From positions 434,001-498,000 of the forward strand of contig NZ_BMNE01000006.1 of NCBI RefSeq assembly GCF_014646295.1: a stretch of DNA of 64,000 nt, written 5' to 3'. A program made the position numbers and the translations under genes. Shown piece by piece: positions 17,456 to 25,928 of the stretch (positions are counted from its first letter, which is position 1; each line of letters begins with the position of its first letter). The stretch comes from Nocardia rhizosphaerihabitans (lineage in GTDB: Bacteria > Actinomycetota > Actinomycetes > Mycobacteriales > Mycobacteriaceae). The notes under the pieces were generated by a model. It did no database searches. It was not told where the DNA came from and saw only the letters and a program-made list of their open reading frames with translations.

Positions 17456-18628
17456 ATGACCGCCCAGATCGAGCCCGGTGCCGCCGGGCTGACCGAAGAC
17501 CTGACCCGTCGCGCCCTGCGCCTGGTGCTCGACCGCACCACCGACATGGCGCCCACCCCGCTGCGCGTGCCGCTGCACTACTACCGCGACCCGAAGATCA
17601 CCGAGGTCGAGGAATCGCAGATCCTGCGCCGCACCCCGCTGATGATCGTGCCCTCGGCGCGCATCCCCGACCCCAACGACTACGTGGTGCGCACCGTGCT
17701 CGGCGACTCGCTGCTGGTGACCCGTGACCGCGACGGCGCCGCGCACGTGCTGCTGAACTACTGCCGCCACCGCGGCGCGCAACCGGCCTGCGGTTCCGGC
17801 AACACCACCCGCTTCACCTGCCCGTATCACGCCTGGACCTACCGCAATACCGGCGAACTGGCCGGCGTCCCCGGCGCAGAGGGCTTCACCGGGATGGATC
17901 GCGGCGACTACGGCCTGGTCGAACTGCCGAGCCAGGAACGCCACGGCTTCATCTGGGCGGTGCTCTCCGCCGACGGCGCCATCGACATCGATGCGCACCT
18001 CGGCGACATGGGACCTGAACTGGCGCAACTGGATTACGCCTCCTACGGCTATCACGACGAGCGCGAATTCACCTCCGAGGTCAGCTGGAAAGGCGCGCTC
18101 GAGGCCTTCGCCGAGAGCTACCACTTCCCGTTCGTCCACGGCCAGAGCGTGATCGGGCAGAACACGGTGGCCAACACCTCCACCCATGACGCCTTCGGCC
18201 GTCACCATCGGATGGGATTCCCGTTCAACTGGATCACTGCGCTCGACTCGGATCCGACCGGCTCGTGGGACCCGCTGATGAACATGGGCGTCATCTACTG
18301 GATCTATCCGAACCTGGTGCTCGCCAACAGTCCCGTCGGCGTGGAGATCCTGGATATGCTGCCCGCGGGCGCGCCGACCCGCTGCACCGTCCGGCACAGC
18401 TGGATGGCCAAGATCCCGGCCACCTCCGACGAGCAGCGCGTTGTCTACGACAACATCTACGCGCAGGTACACGCCGCGGTCCGCGACGAGGACTTCGCCA
18501 TGCTGCCCCAGTGCGGCGAAGGTGTCCGGCACGGCCAGCACGACCATATGATCATCGGCCGCAACGAGATCGGCGTGCAGCACATGATCAAGACCTTCGC
18601 CGCCGAGCTCGGCGTCGCGCTGAGCTGA
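17456..18628 (+). CDS. Rieske [2Fe-2S] aromatic ring-hydroxylating oxygenase, alpha subunit
   Basis: 390 residues. The Rieske centre is CRH...CPYH (NYCRHRGAQPA, then FTCPYHAWTY). The catalytic domain has the mononuclear iron motif in AFAESYHFPFVHGQS with two His. The C-terminus is typical of the alpha-subunit catalytic fold. It would hydroxylate an aromatic or N-containing ring with electrons from a separate reductase, none of which is encoded nearby. The start MTAQIEPG is preceded by the operator palindrome. The next gene is an F420-type reductase 25 bp away, suggesting a two-gene transcript. Substrate unknown. Confidence 0.88.
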   Translation: MTAQIEPGAAGLTEDLTRRALRLVLDRTTDMAPTPLRVPLHYYRDPKITEVEESQILRRTPLMIVPSARIPDPNDYVVRTVLGDSLLVTRDRDGAAHVLLNYCRHRGAQPACGSGNTTRFTCPYHAWTYRNTGELAGVPGAEGFTGMDRGDYGLVELPSQERHGFIWAVLSADGAIDIDAHLGDMGPELAQLDYASYGYHDEREFTSEVSWKGALEAFAESYHFPFVHGQSVIGQNTVANTSTHDAFGRHHRMGFPFNWITALDSDPTGSWDPLMNMGVIYWIYPNLVLANSPVGVEILDMLPAGAPTRCTVRHSWMAKIPATSDEQRVVYDNIYAQVHAAVRDEDFAMLPQCGEGVRHGQHDHMIIGRNEIGVQHMIKTFAAELGVALS

Positions 18629-18653
18629 CCGAAACCCCCTGCAGGAGAAGCAC

Positions 18654-19142
18654 ATGTCCCATCGGCCCCGTCCTCGCCAGCTCGACTCGCCGCTGCTGCC
18701 GAAGCTGTTCAAACTTGTCGGTCGCGCGCAGGTCGCGGTGTATCGGCGCACCGGTGGCCGCATCGGCGGCACGTGGCGCATCGGCGCCGGTTTCCGGAAA
18801 CCGGTGCCGACATTGCTGCTCGAACATCGCGGGCGCACCACGAACCGGCAGTACACCGTTCCGCTGCTCTACCTGGTGCACGGCGAGGACGTCATCGTGG
18901 TCGCCTCGCAGGGTGGGCTGCCGAAACATCCACAGTGGTATCGCAATCTGTGCGTGCATCCCGACACGCACATCCAGATCGGTTCCGAGCGCCGGGCCGT
19001 TCGTGCCGTGGTGGCCGATGCCACACGGCGAGCGGAGTTGTGGCCCTTGCTTGTCGACCTCTACGCCGATTTCGCGACCTACCAGTCGTGGACAGAGCGC
19101 GAGATCCCGGTCGTCATCCTCGAGCCCCGCGCTGAATCCTGA
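18654..19142 (+). CDS. F420H2-dependent (Ddn-like) nitroreductase/oxidoreductase family
   Basis: 162 residues of the deazaflavin-dependent nitroreductase family: LLEHRGRTTNRQYTVPLLYL, then VIVVASQGGLPKHPQWYRNL, the stretch that contacts F420 in Ddn homologues. Members use reduced F420 to reduce quinones, nitroaromatics or flavin-like substrates. A good AGGAG lies upstream (gcaggagaagcacATG). It follows the Rieske gene closely and could process its product or supply reduction. It lacks a long N-terminal membrane anchor. Confidence 0.88.
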   Translation: MSHRPRPRQLDSPLLPKLFKLVGRAQVAVYRRTGGRIGGTWRIGAGFRKPVPTLLLEHRGRTTNRQYTVPLLYLVHGEDVIVVASQGGLPKHPQWYRNLCVHPDTHIQIGSERRAVRAVVADATRRAELWPLLVDLYADFATYQSWTEREIPVVILEPRAES

Positions 19143-19149
19143 CCGCGGA

Positions 19150-20085
19150 CTACCAGGATTCGATCAGCGGGGCACCGTGGTCCTGGCGTTGCCATTCCAG
19201 GGTGAGGCGCTGCAGTCGTTCCCGGTTGGCGATGCCGCGGGTGCCTGCGACCTTGCCGTCCCTGACCTCCAGGACCACCACACCGAGAACCTGGTCGTCG
19301 AGCGTGGCGAGCACGGCGGGGCAGCCGTTGACCACGGCGGCGTGAATCGACGGCGAGCCGCCGGCCAGTCTCCGTTTGGCCTCGGAGGGCTTGAATCCGG
19401 CGCGGATCGCGACTGCGATCCGTTCCGGGCTCGCGTACCGGATCAGTCTCCCGGCCAGCCCGGCGCCGTCGGAGACGCCGGTCGCGTCGTCGGTGAGCAG
19501 CGCGACCAGACGTTCGGTCCGGCCGGAGGCCGCGGCGTCGACGAACGCCGCCACGATACGGTGCGCCGCGGCACGATCGATGTCGTTTCCGTTGCGCGCG
19601 GCGGTGATTCGGCGCCGGGCCCGATGGCCGTGCTGCTGACTCGCGGCTTCGGTGATGCCGAGCATGCCGGCGATCTCGGCGTGGCTGTAGGCGAAGGCTT
19701 CGCGCAGCACGTAGACGGCGCGCTCCACCGGCGACAGCCGCTCCATCAGGGTCAGTACGGCCAGCGTCACCGATTCCCGTTGCTCGACAGTGTCGGCCGG
19801 GCCGAGCATCGGATCACCGTCGAGCAACGGCTCGGGCATCCAGGCCCCGACCGCCCGTTCGCGCCGCACCGCCGCCGAACGGAGCCGATCGATCGCCAGG
19901 TTCGTGACGATCTTGGTCAGCCAGGCCTCGGGCACCTCGACATACTCCCGGTCGGCGGCCTGCCACCGCAGGAACGCGTCCTGCACCGTGTCCTCGGCGT
20001 CGGCGGCCGAGCCGAGGAGACGATAGGCGAGTGAGGCCAGCCGATTCCGGCTGGCCTCGAAACGCGCCACGGTGGCTGTGTCCAT
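19150..20085 (-). CDS. SigJ-like ECF sigma factor with C-terminal SnoaL-like domain
   Basis: 311 residues from MDTATVARFEASRNRLASLAYRLLGSAADAEDTVQDAFLRWQ, the region 2 signature of the SigJ/ECF41-type group. Region 4 is SPVERAVYVLREAFAYSHAEIAGMLGITEAASQQHGHRAR. A C-terminal NTF2/SnoaL-like domain (IVAAFVDAAASGRTERLVALLTDDATGVSDGAG) is fused, which in this group replaces a separate anti-sigma and holds the factor in check. It lies 10 bp after an FAD oxidoreductase gene in the same direction; ECF41 sigma factors often sit beside the oxidoreductase they control. Confidence 0.88.
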   Translation of the reverse strand: MDTATVARFEASRNRLASLAYRLLGSAADAEDTVQDAFLRWQAADREYVEVPEAWLTKIVTNLAIDRLRSAAVRRERAVGAWMPEPLLDGDPMLGPADTVEQRESVTLAVLTLMERLSPVERAVYVLREAFAYSHAEIAGMLGITEAASQQHGHRARRRITAARNGNDIDRAAAHRIVAAFVDAAASGRTERLVALLTDDATGVSDGAGLAGRLIRYASPERIAVAIRAGFKPSEAKRRLAGGSPSIHAAVVNGCPAVLATLDDQVLGVVVLEVRDGKVAGTRGIANRERLQRLTLEWQRQDHGAPLIESW

Positions 20086-20095
20086 GAGGACGAAT

Positions 20096-21283
20096 CTATC
20101 CTGCGACGACCTCGGTCGAACCATCTCTGGATCCGGCCGCGCGGTATCGGTGACTCGGCTTTCCGAAGGTCGGATGGCTGATGGCCCAGCCGCTGGTCGC
20201 CACGATCGCCGACTTGACCAGGGCCGCCGGGCGCCCGCGCAGGGCGCCGGACTTCGCGCGGGCGTCACCGTCGACCAGCTGGAAGATGGCGTCCTTGCGT
20301 CCGAGGCTGATGTGGTTGCCGACATAGGACAACGCGGTCGACTTGATCTTGCGCCCGGTCAGGTCACCGATGATCGTGGCGGTCGCCTGCATGCCGGTGA
20401 ACCCCGCGGACGCGCAGGACATCGGCAGGGGATGCCCGTTCTCGCCGAGGACGAAGACGCTGTCCCCGGCGACGTAGACACCCGGGTGCGACACCGATCG
20501 CATCTGCCGGTCGACCCTGATCCGGCCGTCGGCTTCCACTGCGAGTCCGGCATCGGCGGCGATCGGCGCCACGGCGAATCCCGCGGCCCACACGGTGGCA
20601 TCGGCGGCGAGCACGGTGCCGTCGGTACCGATCGCCGTCGACGGCTCGACCCGCCCGATCGGGGTGTGCTCGTGGACGGTGATGTCGAACCGGTCGAATG
20701 CCCGCAGCAGGTGCCTGCGAGCCTGCGGACCGAGCCAGCCACCCAGCTCGCCACCGGTGGCCAGGGCGACCCCAAGCCGTGGATGCGCCTCGGCGATCTC
20801 GGTGGCGGTCTCGATCGCGGTCAGATTGCCGCCGACGACCAGGACGTTGCCACCCTCGGCCAACGCGTCGAGACGCGCGCGCAAGCGCACCGCGGACGGA
20901 CGCGCGGCCACGTGGAAGGCGTGGTCGGCGACGCCGGGAACGGACTGGTCGGCGCTGCTGCCGAGGGTGTAGAGGAGGGTGTCGAAGTCGATTCGGTCGG
21001 TGCCCGCGGTGTCGACGACCGTGACGGTGCGGTGCACGGGATCGATGTCGGCCACGCGTGCCACCCGCAGCCGGATCCCGGTGCCCGCGAACACCTCCGC
21101 CAGCGGTCGATGCCGCAGCTCGCGCCCGGCGGCGAGCTGATGCAACCGCAACCGTTCGACGAAATCGGGTTCGGCGTTGACGACGGTGATCTCGAAGTCG
21201 TCGGGGTGGAGTTGGCGGGCCAGGTAACCGGCGGCGGAGGCGCCGGCGTATCCGGCCCCGAGGACGACGATGCGATGCTGCAT
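20096..21283 (-). CDS. NAD(P)/FAD-dependent oxidoreductase, NDH-2-like
   Basis: 395 residues from MQHRIVVLGAGYAGASAAGYL (FAD-binding GxGxxG). The second dinucleotide site is VLVVGGNLTAIETATEI. The sequence HPGVYVAGDSV is the C-terminal FAD contact of pyridine-nucleotide disulphide oxidoreductase-like enzymes. No CxxxxC redox pair, so it is not a disulphide reductase; type II NADH dehydrogenase or quinone reductase is likelier. A membrane amphipathic C-terminus is not obvious. It forms an operon with the SigJ-like gene, which is the typical ECF41 target arrangement. Confidence 0.88.
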   Translation of the reverse strand: MQHRIVVLGAGYAGASAAGYLARQLHPDDFEITVVNAEPDFVERLRLHQLAAGRELRHRPLAEVFAGTGIRLRVARVADIDPVHRTVTVVDTAGTDRIDFDTLLYTLGSSADQSVPGVADHAFHVAARPSAVRLRARLDALAEGGNVLVVGGNLTAIETATEIAEAHPRLGVALATGGELGGWLGPQARRHLLRAFDRFDITVHEHTPIGRVEPSTAIGTDGTVLAADATVWAAGFAVAPIAADAGLAVEADGRIRVDRQMRSVSHPGVYVAGDSVFVLGENGHPLPMSCASAGFTGMQATATIIGDLTGRKIKSTALSYVGNHISLGRKDAIFQLVDGDARAKSGALRGRPAALVKSAIVATSGWAISHPTFGKPSHRYRAAGSRDGSTEVVAG

Positions 21284-21396
21284 GATTCGCTCCTGTCTGG
21301 TTCGCGTGCACTCTGAACGAGACAGCCCGCGAATTACTGACAGGAGAGGGTTGTGACGTGCGCCACTCCCCATCCGTCGCTGCTGGGCGCAGAGCG

Positions 21397-22725
21397 CTAC
21401 CCTCCGAACAGCAGATACAGGCCCGTGAACGTGAAACCGACCATGGTCAGCATCAACGCGAGCTGACCGGTCAGCCGGTGGCGTGGCGGGAGCAGGACGA
21501 GGCAGCGGTCGTGGGCGGCGGCGACGCCGAGGATGTGACCGACGAGGACGGCGAGCACGGTGCAGGTGGCGAGCACGCCCGGATGACTCGACAGCACGTA
21601 GGCGACCTCTCGATCGGCGAGGCCGGCGATGTTCCAGCCGCGATCGAGCGGGTCGGCGAACAGCAGGACGGTCGCCTGGCCTTTCTCGATCAGAAATGTC
21701 AGGTAATGGGCGATGAGATAGCCGGCGACGAGCGGAGTGAGGCTGCAGGCCAGCTGCCGCGGCAGCAACGCGCGATCGGCGGGGGACACACCGCCGGTGG
21801 CACGCGCGGCGACGGAGAACAGCCCGCCGACCACCCCGATGAAGACCAGCAGCCCGGCCGTGCGCACCAGCTCCGTGCCGACGACCGGCGCCAGATCGTC
21901 GACCAGCTCGCGCCACCGCGGGAAGGTGGAGAAACTGTCGAAGGCGGTGGATCCGAGCAGCGTCGCCGCCACAGCCACGGAACCGGCGAGTGCCGGAGTG
22001 CCCGCGAGATTGTTCAGTGGCATCCGCACCACCGCCCGTCCGGCGCGGTCGCGCCCGTAGGGGCTCAGGTGCGCCAGCAGCGAGCTGTACACCTCGACCG
22101 GATCGGCCCGTTCTGCCCAGACGGTGCCGAACAGTACGAGCCCGATCGAGGTCACGACCAGATAGCCGAGCAGCCAGGTCAGCACCGCACCCACCGATCC
22201 TGGCGCGCGCCAAGCCAATTCCAGCCACACGAAGGAGAACAGGCCGAGCGCAGCGGGGCGGTACCCCCATTCCTCGCGATAGCGGAGAAGCCCGAGTTCC
22301 GGCGGGCGCCGCAGCAGCAGGCAACCCCATCGATGAATCGCTCTGGCGGGGGAGATGACCTTCCAGACCGGCCCGATCAGCAGGGACGCCACCATCACCC
22401 CGACCCAGACGCCGATGTACAGCACGCCGGGCACCGGATTCCGGGCCGGATCCCCGGAGCCGAACACCGCGATGGCGATCACGCAGGCGGTCACCGCCAC
22501 GCTCACCGCGGCGATGATCGTTCGCGTCGTGCGTGCGTCGATCACCCGGCGGACCGGCAGGGGCAGTACGTATCCCGGTGAGCAGGGGTCCAATCGTGGC
22601 TGGCGCCAGGCGAAGAACAGCAACGCGAACGAGAAGGTCAGCGCCCACGCCCCACCGATCAACGCGTACGTGAGTGGAATCGGCAGGTCGGCGGCGCCGC
22701 TGAGACCGTGGGCGAGGAAGCTCAC
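21397..22725 (-). CDS. Polytopic membrane protein, fenitrothion-hydrolase-like family
   Basis: 442 residues with about ten hydrophobic helices, and an N-terminus MSFLAHGLSGAADLPIPLTYALIGGAW. This opening recurs in actinobacterial proteins annotated as fenitrothion hydrolase homologues; that name comes from an organophosphate hydrolase and tells little about the native role. Conserved His in AHG and HYLTF could bind a metal. Last gene of four with overlapping ends (22722-22725, ATGA), after a cupredoxin-like lipoprotein. Function unknown; my identification of the family is from memory of the motif. Confidence 0.65.
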   Translation of the reverse strand: MSFLAHGLSGAADLPIPLTYALIGGAWALTFSFALLFFAWRQPRLDPCSPGYVLPLPVRRVIDARTTRTIIAAVSVAVTACVIAIAVFGSGDPARNPVPGVLYIGVWVGVMVASLLIGPVWKVISPARAIHRWGCLLLRRPPELGLLRYREEWGYRPAALGLFSFVWLELAWRAPGSVGAVLTWLLGYLVVTSIGLVLFGTVWAERADPVEVYSSLLAHLSPYGRDRAGRAVVRMPLNNLAGTPALAGSVAVAATLLGSTAFDSFSTFPRWRELVDDLAPVVGTELVRTAGLLVFIGVVGGLFSVAARATGGVSPADRALLPRQLACSLTPLVAGYLIAHYLTFLIEKGQATVLLFADPLDRGWNIAGLADREVAYVLSSHPGVLATCTVLAVLVGHILGVAAAHDRCLVLLPPRHRLTGQLALMLTMVGFTFTGLYLLFGG

Positions 22726-23099
22726 TGCCGGACCAGCAGCGTCGTCACCGTCCGTCCGGCGTGATGCAGTTCGATCTCCACCTGGCCTGGCACCGTCACG
22801 GTGAACCCGAACTCCTGCCCGGAAGCCGCAGCCACGGCAAAGGTGTGCGCGGGGTCGGAGTGGACATGCAGTTCGTCGGCGGTGTCACTGTCGACCCGCA
22901 ACACGATACGTTCCCCGACCTCGGCTTCGGTGCGCGTATTGGCCGGGGAGACAGTGCCGTTCGCGATCCGGATGTCGACGGTGCGGGATGCGCTCGCGGG
23001 AGTGGTGCTCGCCCCGGACCGGTCGCCGGATGCACAGCCGACGAGCAGCGATCCCACCGCGAGGGTGAGTAGCCCGTACCGGAGCCGGCGATTGGTCAC
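22722..23099 (-). CDS. Cupredoxin-like lipoprotein
   Basis: 125 residues from GTG (overlapping the previous stop as GTGA). Leader MTNRRLRYGLLTLAVGSLLVGC has the lipobox LVGC at Cys22. The mature domain is a short beta-sandwich like EfeO/cupredoxin N-terminal domains: VDIRIANGTVSPANTRTEAEVGERIVLRV, then DELHVHSDPAHTF and a final VEIELHHAGRTVTTLLVRQ. The His residues in HVHSDPAH and LHH could ligate copper or another metal, but the blue-copper Cys is missing. It probably faces the cell-wall side. Operon partner of two polytopic membrane proteins. Confidence 0.75.
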   Translation of the reverse strand: MTNRRLRYGLLTLAVGSLLVGCASGDRSGASTTPASASRTVDIRIANGTVSPANTRTEAEVGERIVLRVDSDTADELHVHSDPAHTFAVAAASGQEFGFTVTVPGQVEIELHHAGRTVTTLLVRQ

Positions 23100-23281
23100 G
23101 GATTCTCCTCGGTCTGCGCGGATGGTGGTTCAGTGTCTGCGTTCTCGCGCTTCTCCGCGTGACGGTCACGCATCGCGATGAACAGCACCAGACCGACCAG
23201 CGCGATCGCGGGCAGGAAGGCCGGAATCGCCAGCAGCAGGGAGTGGTCGGCGAGAATATCGACGCCGTCCTGGCGAATCAT
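23096..23281 (-). CDS. 61-residue single-span membrane protein
   Basis: MIRQDGVDILADHSLLLAIPAFLPAIALVGLVLFIAMRDRHAEKRENADTEPP... encodes one hydrophobic span followed by a basic then acidic soluble tail. The ATG overlaps the stop of the large membrane gene (23278-23281, ATGA) and its own stop overlaps the lipoprotein GTG, so translation is coupled at both ends. Too small for automated frames over 60-80 residues but strongly supported by the overlaps. Unknown function; perhaps a small subunit of the membrane complex. Confidence 0.75.
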   Translation of the reverse strand: MIRQDGVDILADHSLLLAIPAFLPAIALVGLVLFIAMRDRHAEKRENADTEPPSAQTEENP

Positions 23282-25137
23282 GTGTGGGCCGTTGCCTTCT
23301 GGCCCTGTGAACGGCCCGCCGCCAGATAGCGATCGTTGATGCGGGCAGCGCCCCACGACATCGCCGCGATCAAGGCCAGGCTGCACGCCAGCACCACCAG
23401 GCCCGCCAGGCCGATCAGCCAGGACGGGTGGTCGAAGGACCGCTCGCGCTGCAGCACCGTGATCTCCTCGACGAACGGCCGAGTGAAGCTCGCGGGCGCT
23501 GTCACCTCCGCGGCGCCGATGCCGGGATCGAGCGGCATGAAGATCGGCAGCGCGGCCTGCATACGCCCATCCTGCAGGCGCAGCAGCGTCTTCCAGGTGC
23601 CGTGCACAGGCACGGGTCGGGTGGAAACGAAGTGGTCGTCGGCGATGCGGCGCAGCTTGTCCACGACGAGGCCGTGGCCCGGGCTGTCGTCGCCCGTGCC
23701 GCCCTGCCAGGACAGGATCTCCACCCATTCGGGATCGGAACCGATCAGATCCGCGGGGGAGAGTCTGATGTCGGCGGTGACCATCCGCCCGCCCTGTGCG
23801 GGGGCGGCATCGGTGAGTGTGACGGTGGCCGACGCATTCTCCGGTACCCGGATGATCAGGCCGTTCGTCGTCGCCGCCGCGGCGATCACCACGGCGGCGA
23901 CCACGATGCCACGCCGCACCGCGGGTCTGGGCAATGCCTCGCCGCGCAATACGGTGCCGAGCATCGCGCCGATCACACCGCCCGCCACACCGACCGGCAC
24001 TGCCATGGCGAGCAGCTCCGGCCACATCCCGGCGACCCAGGGATTGACGAACATCCGCTCGATCCACAGTGATTCGAGCCAGACACCCACCGTCGCCACA
24101 CCGAACCCGGTGAGCGCGCCCCACCAGAGCGGGCGGCGAATCAGCGGCAGGAGGGCGAGCAGTTCGACCACGATCGCGGCACCGAGATACAGCGGAAACA
24201 CGTTGCGCGGCGCCTCGAATCCGGTCCCGACGAGGACCGCGACGACATACCGCACACAGAAGGCGAAGGCAACGAGCAGCAGCGTGCTGAACGGGCCGAG
24301 CGTCAACCGCGCCGAGATCAGGGCGATCGTCGCGGCGAAGACGATCAACATCGGTTGCAGCACCAGCCGGAACTGCTCGACGCCGAAGTCGAATTCGACT
24401 CCGAACACCGACAGTCCGATCACCAGGCCGCCGAAAGCGAATCCCTGAATCGCCCACAAGACCCGCCCGTCGATCCGCTCGGGATCAGGCCGGTTGTATC
24501 GGCCTTCGAGTTCGAGCAGCAGCACGCCGATCAACGACAGCCCCGCACCGCCGATGAGCATCAGGTGGGTCGGCCCCCAGAGCGTGACATCCTGGCCGAA
24601 CAGCCGATGCCAGATGTCGTCGAGCGGGAAACCGATCAGCGCGTACAAACCGGCACCCGCGATCAAGATGCCGCCGACGGGGGCGTACCAGTCGCGCGTG
24701 ATCCGCACCGCGGCACTGCCCGGCTTCTCGTCGAGCGGCAGCACGATCGCCAGCATGCCGGCCATGAAAAGGAAGAACAGGCCGACCAGGATGAAGTAGT
24801 GCGCCGGGTTGGCCAGCGGTCCGGCATCGCGGCCCTTGCCGACGTGCAGGCTCACATCCCAGATGAAGCCGAGGAACGCGGTCAGGATGGTCGCGAGGAA
24901 CATCGCGATCGGCAGCGCCACCCAGCCGGGACGGTTCATGATGCGACCGCTGAAGTCGGCCAGGCGCGCCAGCCAGGTGATGCGCCGCGTCCGATGCAGG
25001 TAGGCCACCACCAGCAGAACCGCGCCGACCACCGCGGCCGCGCCGGTCATCACCGCGACTTGATCGAGGGCAGCGCCACCGCCTTCGGTGCCCTGCGCGA
25101 CCAGTCTTGTCGTCGGATCGATCAGTCCTGTGGCCAC
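23278..25137 (-). CDS. Large polytopic membrane protein, first gene of the four-gene operon
   Basis: 619 residues with roughly 13 hydrophobic helices grouped into an N-terminal block (to about residue 410), then an extracytoplasmic soluble part (about 415-570, VTLTDAAPAQGGRMVTADIRL...VHGTWKTLLRLQDGRMQAALPIFM), and a final span near residues 575-597. The soluble part is a beta-rich domain of the sort found in copper-handling YtkA-like proteins (HGTWKTLLRL). It lacks recognised transport motifs. No obvious ribosome site precedes the ATG. Function unknown; the cupredoxin-like lipoprotein and His in both suggest metal handling, as inference. Confidence 0.7.
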   Translation of the reverse strand: MATGLIDPTTRLVAQGTEGGGAALDQVAVMTGAAAVVGAVLLVVAYLHRTRRITWLARLADFSGRIMNRPGWVALPIAMFLATILTAFLGFIWDVSLHVGKGRDAGPLANPAHYFILVGLFFLFMAGMLAIVLPLDEKPGSAAVRITRDWYAPVGGILIAGAGLYALIGFPLDDIWHRLFGQDVTLWGPTHLMLIGGAGLSLIGVLLLELEGRYNRPDPERIDGRVLWAIQGFAFGGLVIGLSVFGVEFDFGVEQFRLVLQPMLIVFAATIALISARLTLGPFSTLLLVAFAFCVRYVVAVLVGTGFEAPRNVFPLYLGAAIVVELLALLPLIRRPLWWGALTGFGVATVGVWLESLWIERMFVNPWVAGMWPELLAMAVPVGVAGGVIGAMLGTVLRGEALPRPAVRRGIVVAAVVIAAAATTNGLIIRVPENASATVTLTDAAPAQGGRMVTADIRLSPADLIGSDPEWVEILSWQGGTGDDSPGHGLVVDKLRRIADDHFVSTRPVPVHGTWKTLLRLQDGRMQAALPIFMPLDPGIGAAEVTAPASFTRPFVEEITVLQRERSFDHPSWLIGLAGLVVLACSLALIAAMSWGAARINDRYLAAGRSQGQKATAHT

Positions 25138-25286
25138 GGCGGTTCCTCCGATGTCGAAACGCCCGGTTCTGCGGGGTATCGAACAGTATCTCGAAAACCC
25201 GCATTGCTCGGATACCCCGCGCGGATCGCGGTACTGGATTCAGTACTCGCGATACAGGGCGACATCGATGCCTGCGAAACTGTGGG

Positions 25287-25358
25287 TGGGCGCAGAGGGG
25301 ATCGAACCCCCGACCGCTGGTGTGTAAAACCAGTGCTCTACCGCTGAGCTATACGCCC
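25287..25358 (-). tRNA. tRNA-Val (UAC anticodon)
   Basis: Read on the reverse strand the 72 bases fold into a cloverleaf: acceptor GGGCGTA pairs with TGCGCCC, discriminator A; D arm GCTC AGCGGTA GAGC; anticodon stem CTGGT/ACCAG with loop TTTACAC, so the anticodon is UAC; T loop GGTTCGATCC. No CCA is encoded. UAC reads valine GUA/GUG codons. It follows the ahpE terminator. Confidence 0.95.
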
Positions 25359-25361
25359 GGG

Positions 25362-25385
25362 CACCGCCGGTCGGAACCGGCGGTG
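25362..25385 (-). terminator. Hairpin between ahpE and tRNA-Val
   Basis: CACCGCCGG and CCGGCGGTG form a perfect 9-bp stem around a six-base loop just after the ahpE stop. There is no T run, common for actinobacterial intrinsic terminators. Confidence 0.55.
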
Positions 25386-25390
25386 ACGGT

Positions 25391-25855
25391 TTATGAATCT
25401 AGCGCGGCGAGCGCTTTCTCCCAAGCCGCCTGGTCACGGGCCTCTCCGGGCCCGTTCATCTCGGCGAAAGTGATGTGACCGGTCTTGTCGACGACGAAGG
25501 TGCCGCGGTTGGGGTAACCGGACTTCTCGTTGAAGACGTCGTAGGCCTGGGTGACGGCGCCGTGCGGCCAGAAGTCGGACAGCAGGGGGAACAGGTAGCC
25601 CTGTTCTGCTGCCCAGATCTTGTGGGTGGGCGGTGGACCGACGGAGATCGCGATGATCTCGGCGTCGTCGTTCTGGAACTTGGGCAGCTCGTCCCGGACC
25701 TTGCACAGCTCGCCCTGGCAGATGCCGGTGAAAGCGAGCGGATAGAACACCAGCAGCACGTTCTTCTTGCCGCGGTAATCCGACAGGGTGACGGGCTGGT
25801 TGTTCTGGTCCTTGAGCGTGAAGTCCGGCGCGAGAGTGCCAACTTCTAGCGGCAT
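25391..25855 (-). CDS. ahpE: Peroxiredoxin AhpE with a C-x4-C pair
   Basis: 154 residues, very close in pattern to mycobacterial AhpE (LLVFYPLAFTGICQGEL, SVGPPPTHKIWA, LLSDFWPHGAVTQAY). The peroxidatic Cys is C46. Unlike the M. tuberculosis sequence as I recall it (GELD), here GELC gives a second Cys at 51, the spacing of the resolving Cys in BCP/PrxQ proteins. It reduces hydroperoxides; with C51 the catalytic cycle may use an intramolecular disulphide. It sits beside the DUF3052 gene as in mycobacteria, with tRNA-Val immediately after. Confidence 0.93.
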   Translation of the reverse strand: MPLEVGTLAPDFTLKDQNNQPVTLSDYRGKKNVLLVFYPLAFTGICQGELCKVRDELPKFQNDDAEIIAISVGPPPTHKIWAAEQGYLFPLLSDFWPHGAVTQAYDVFNEKSGYPNRGTFVVDKTGHITFAEMNGPGEARDQAAWEKALAALDS

Positions 25856-25928
25856 ACTACGAATCCTCCGTCGTGTCGGGTCCCAGCCGAGCGTTCTCGC
25901 CCAACTGAGACCCTAGCGAACGGCGGAT

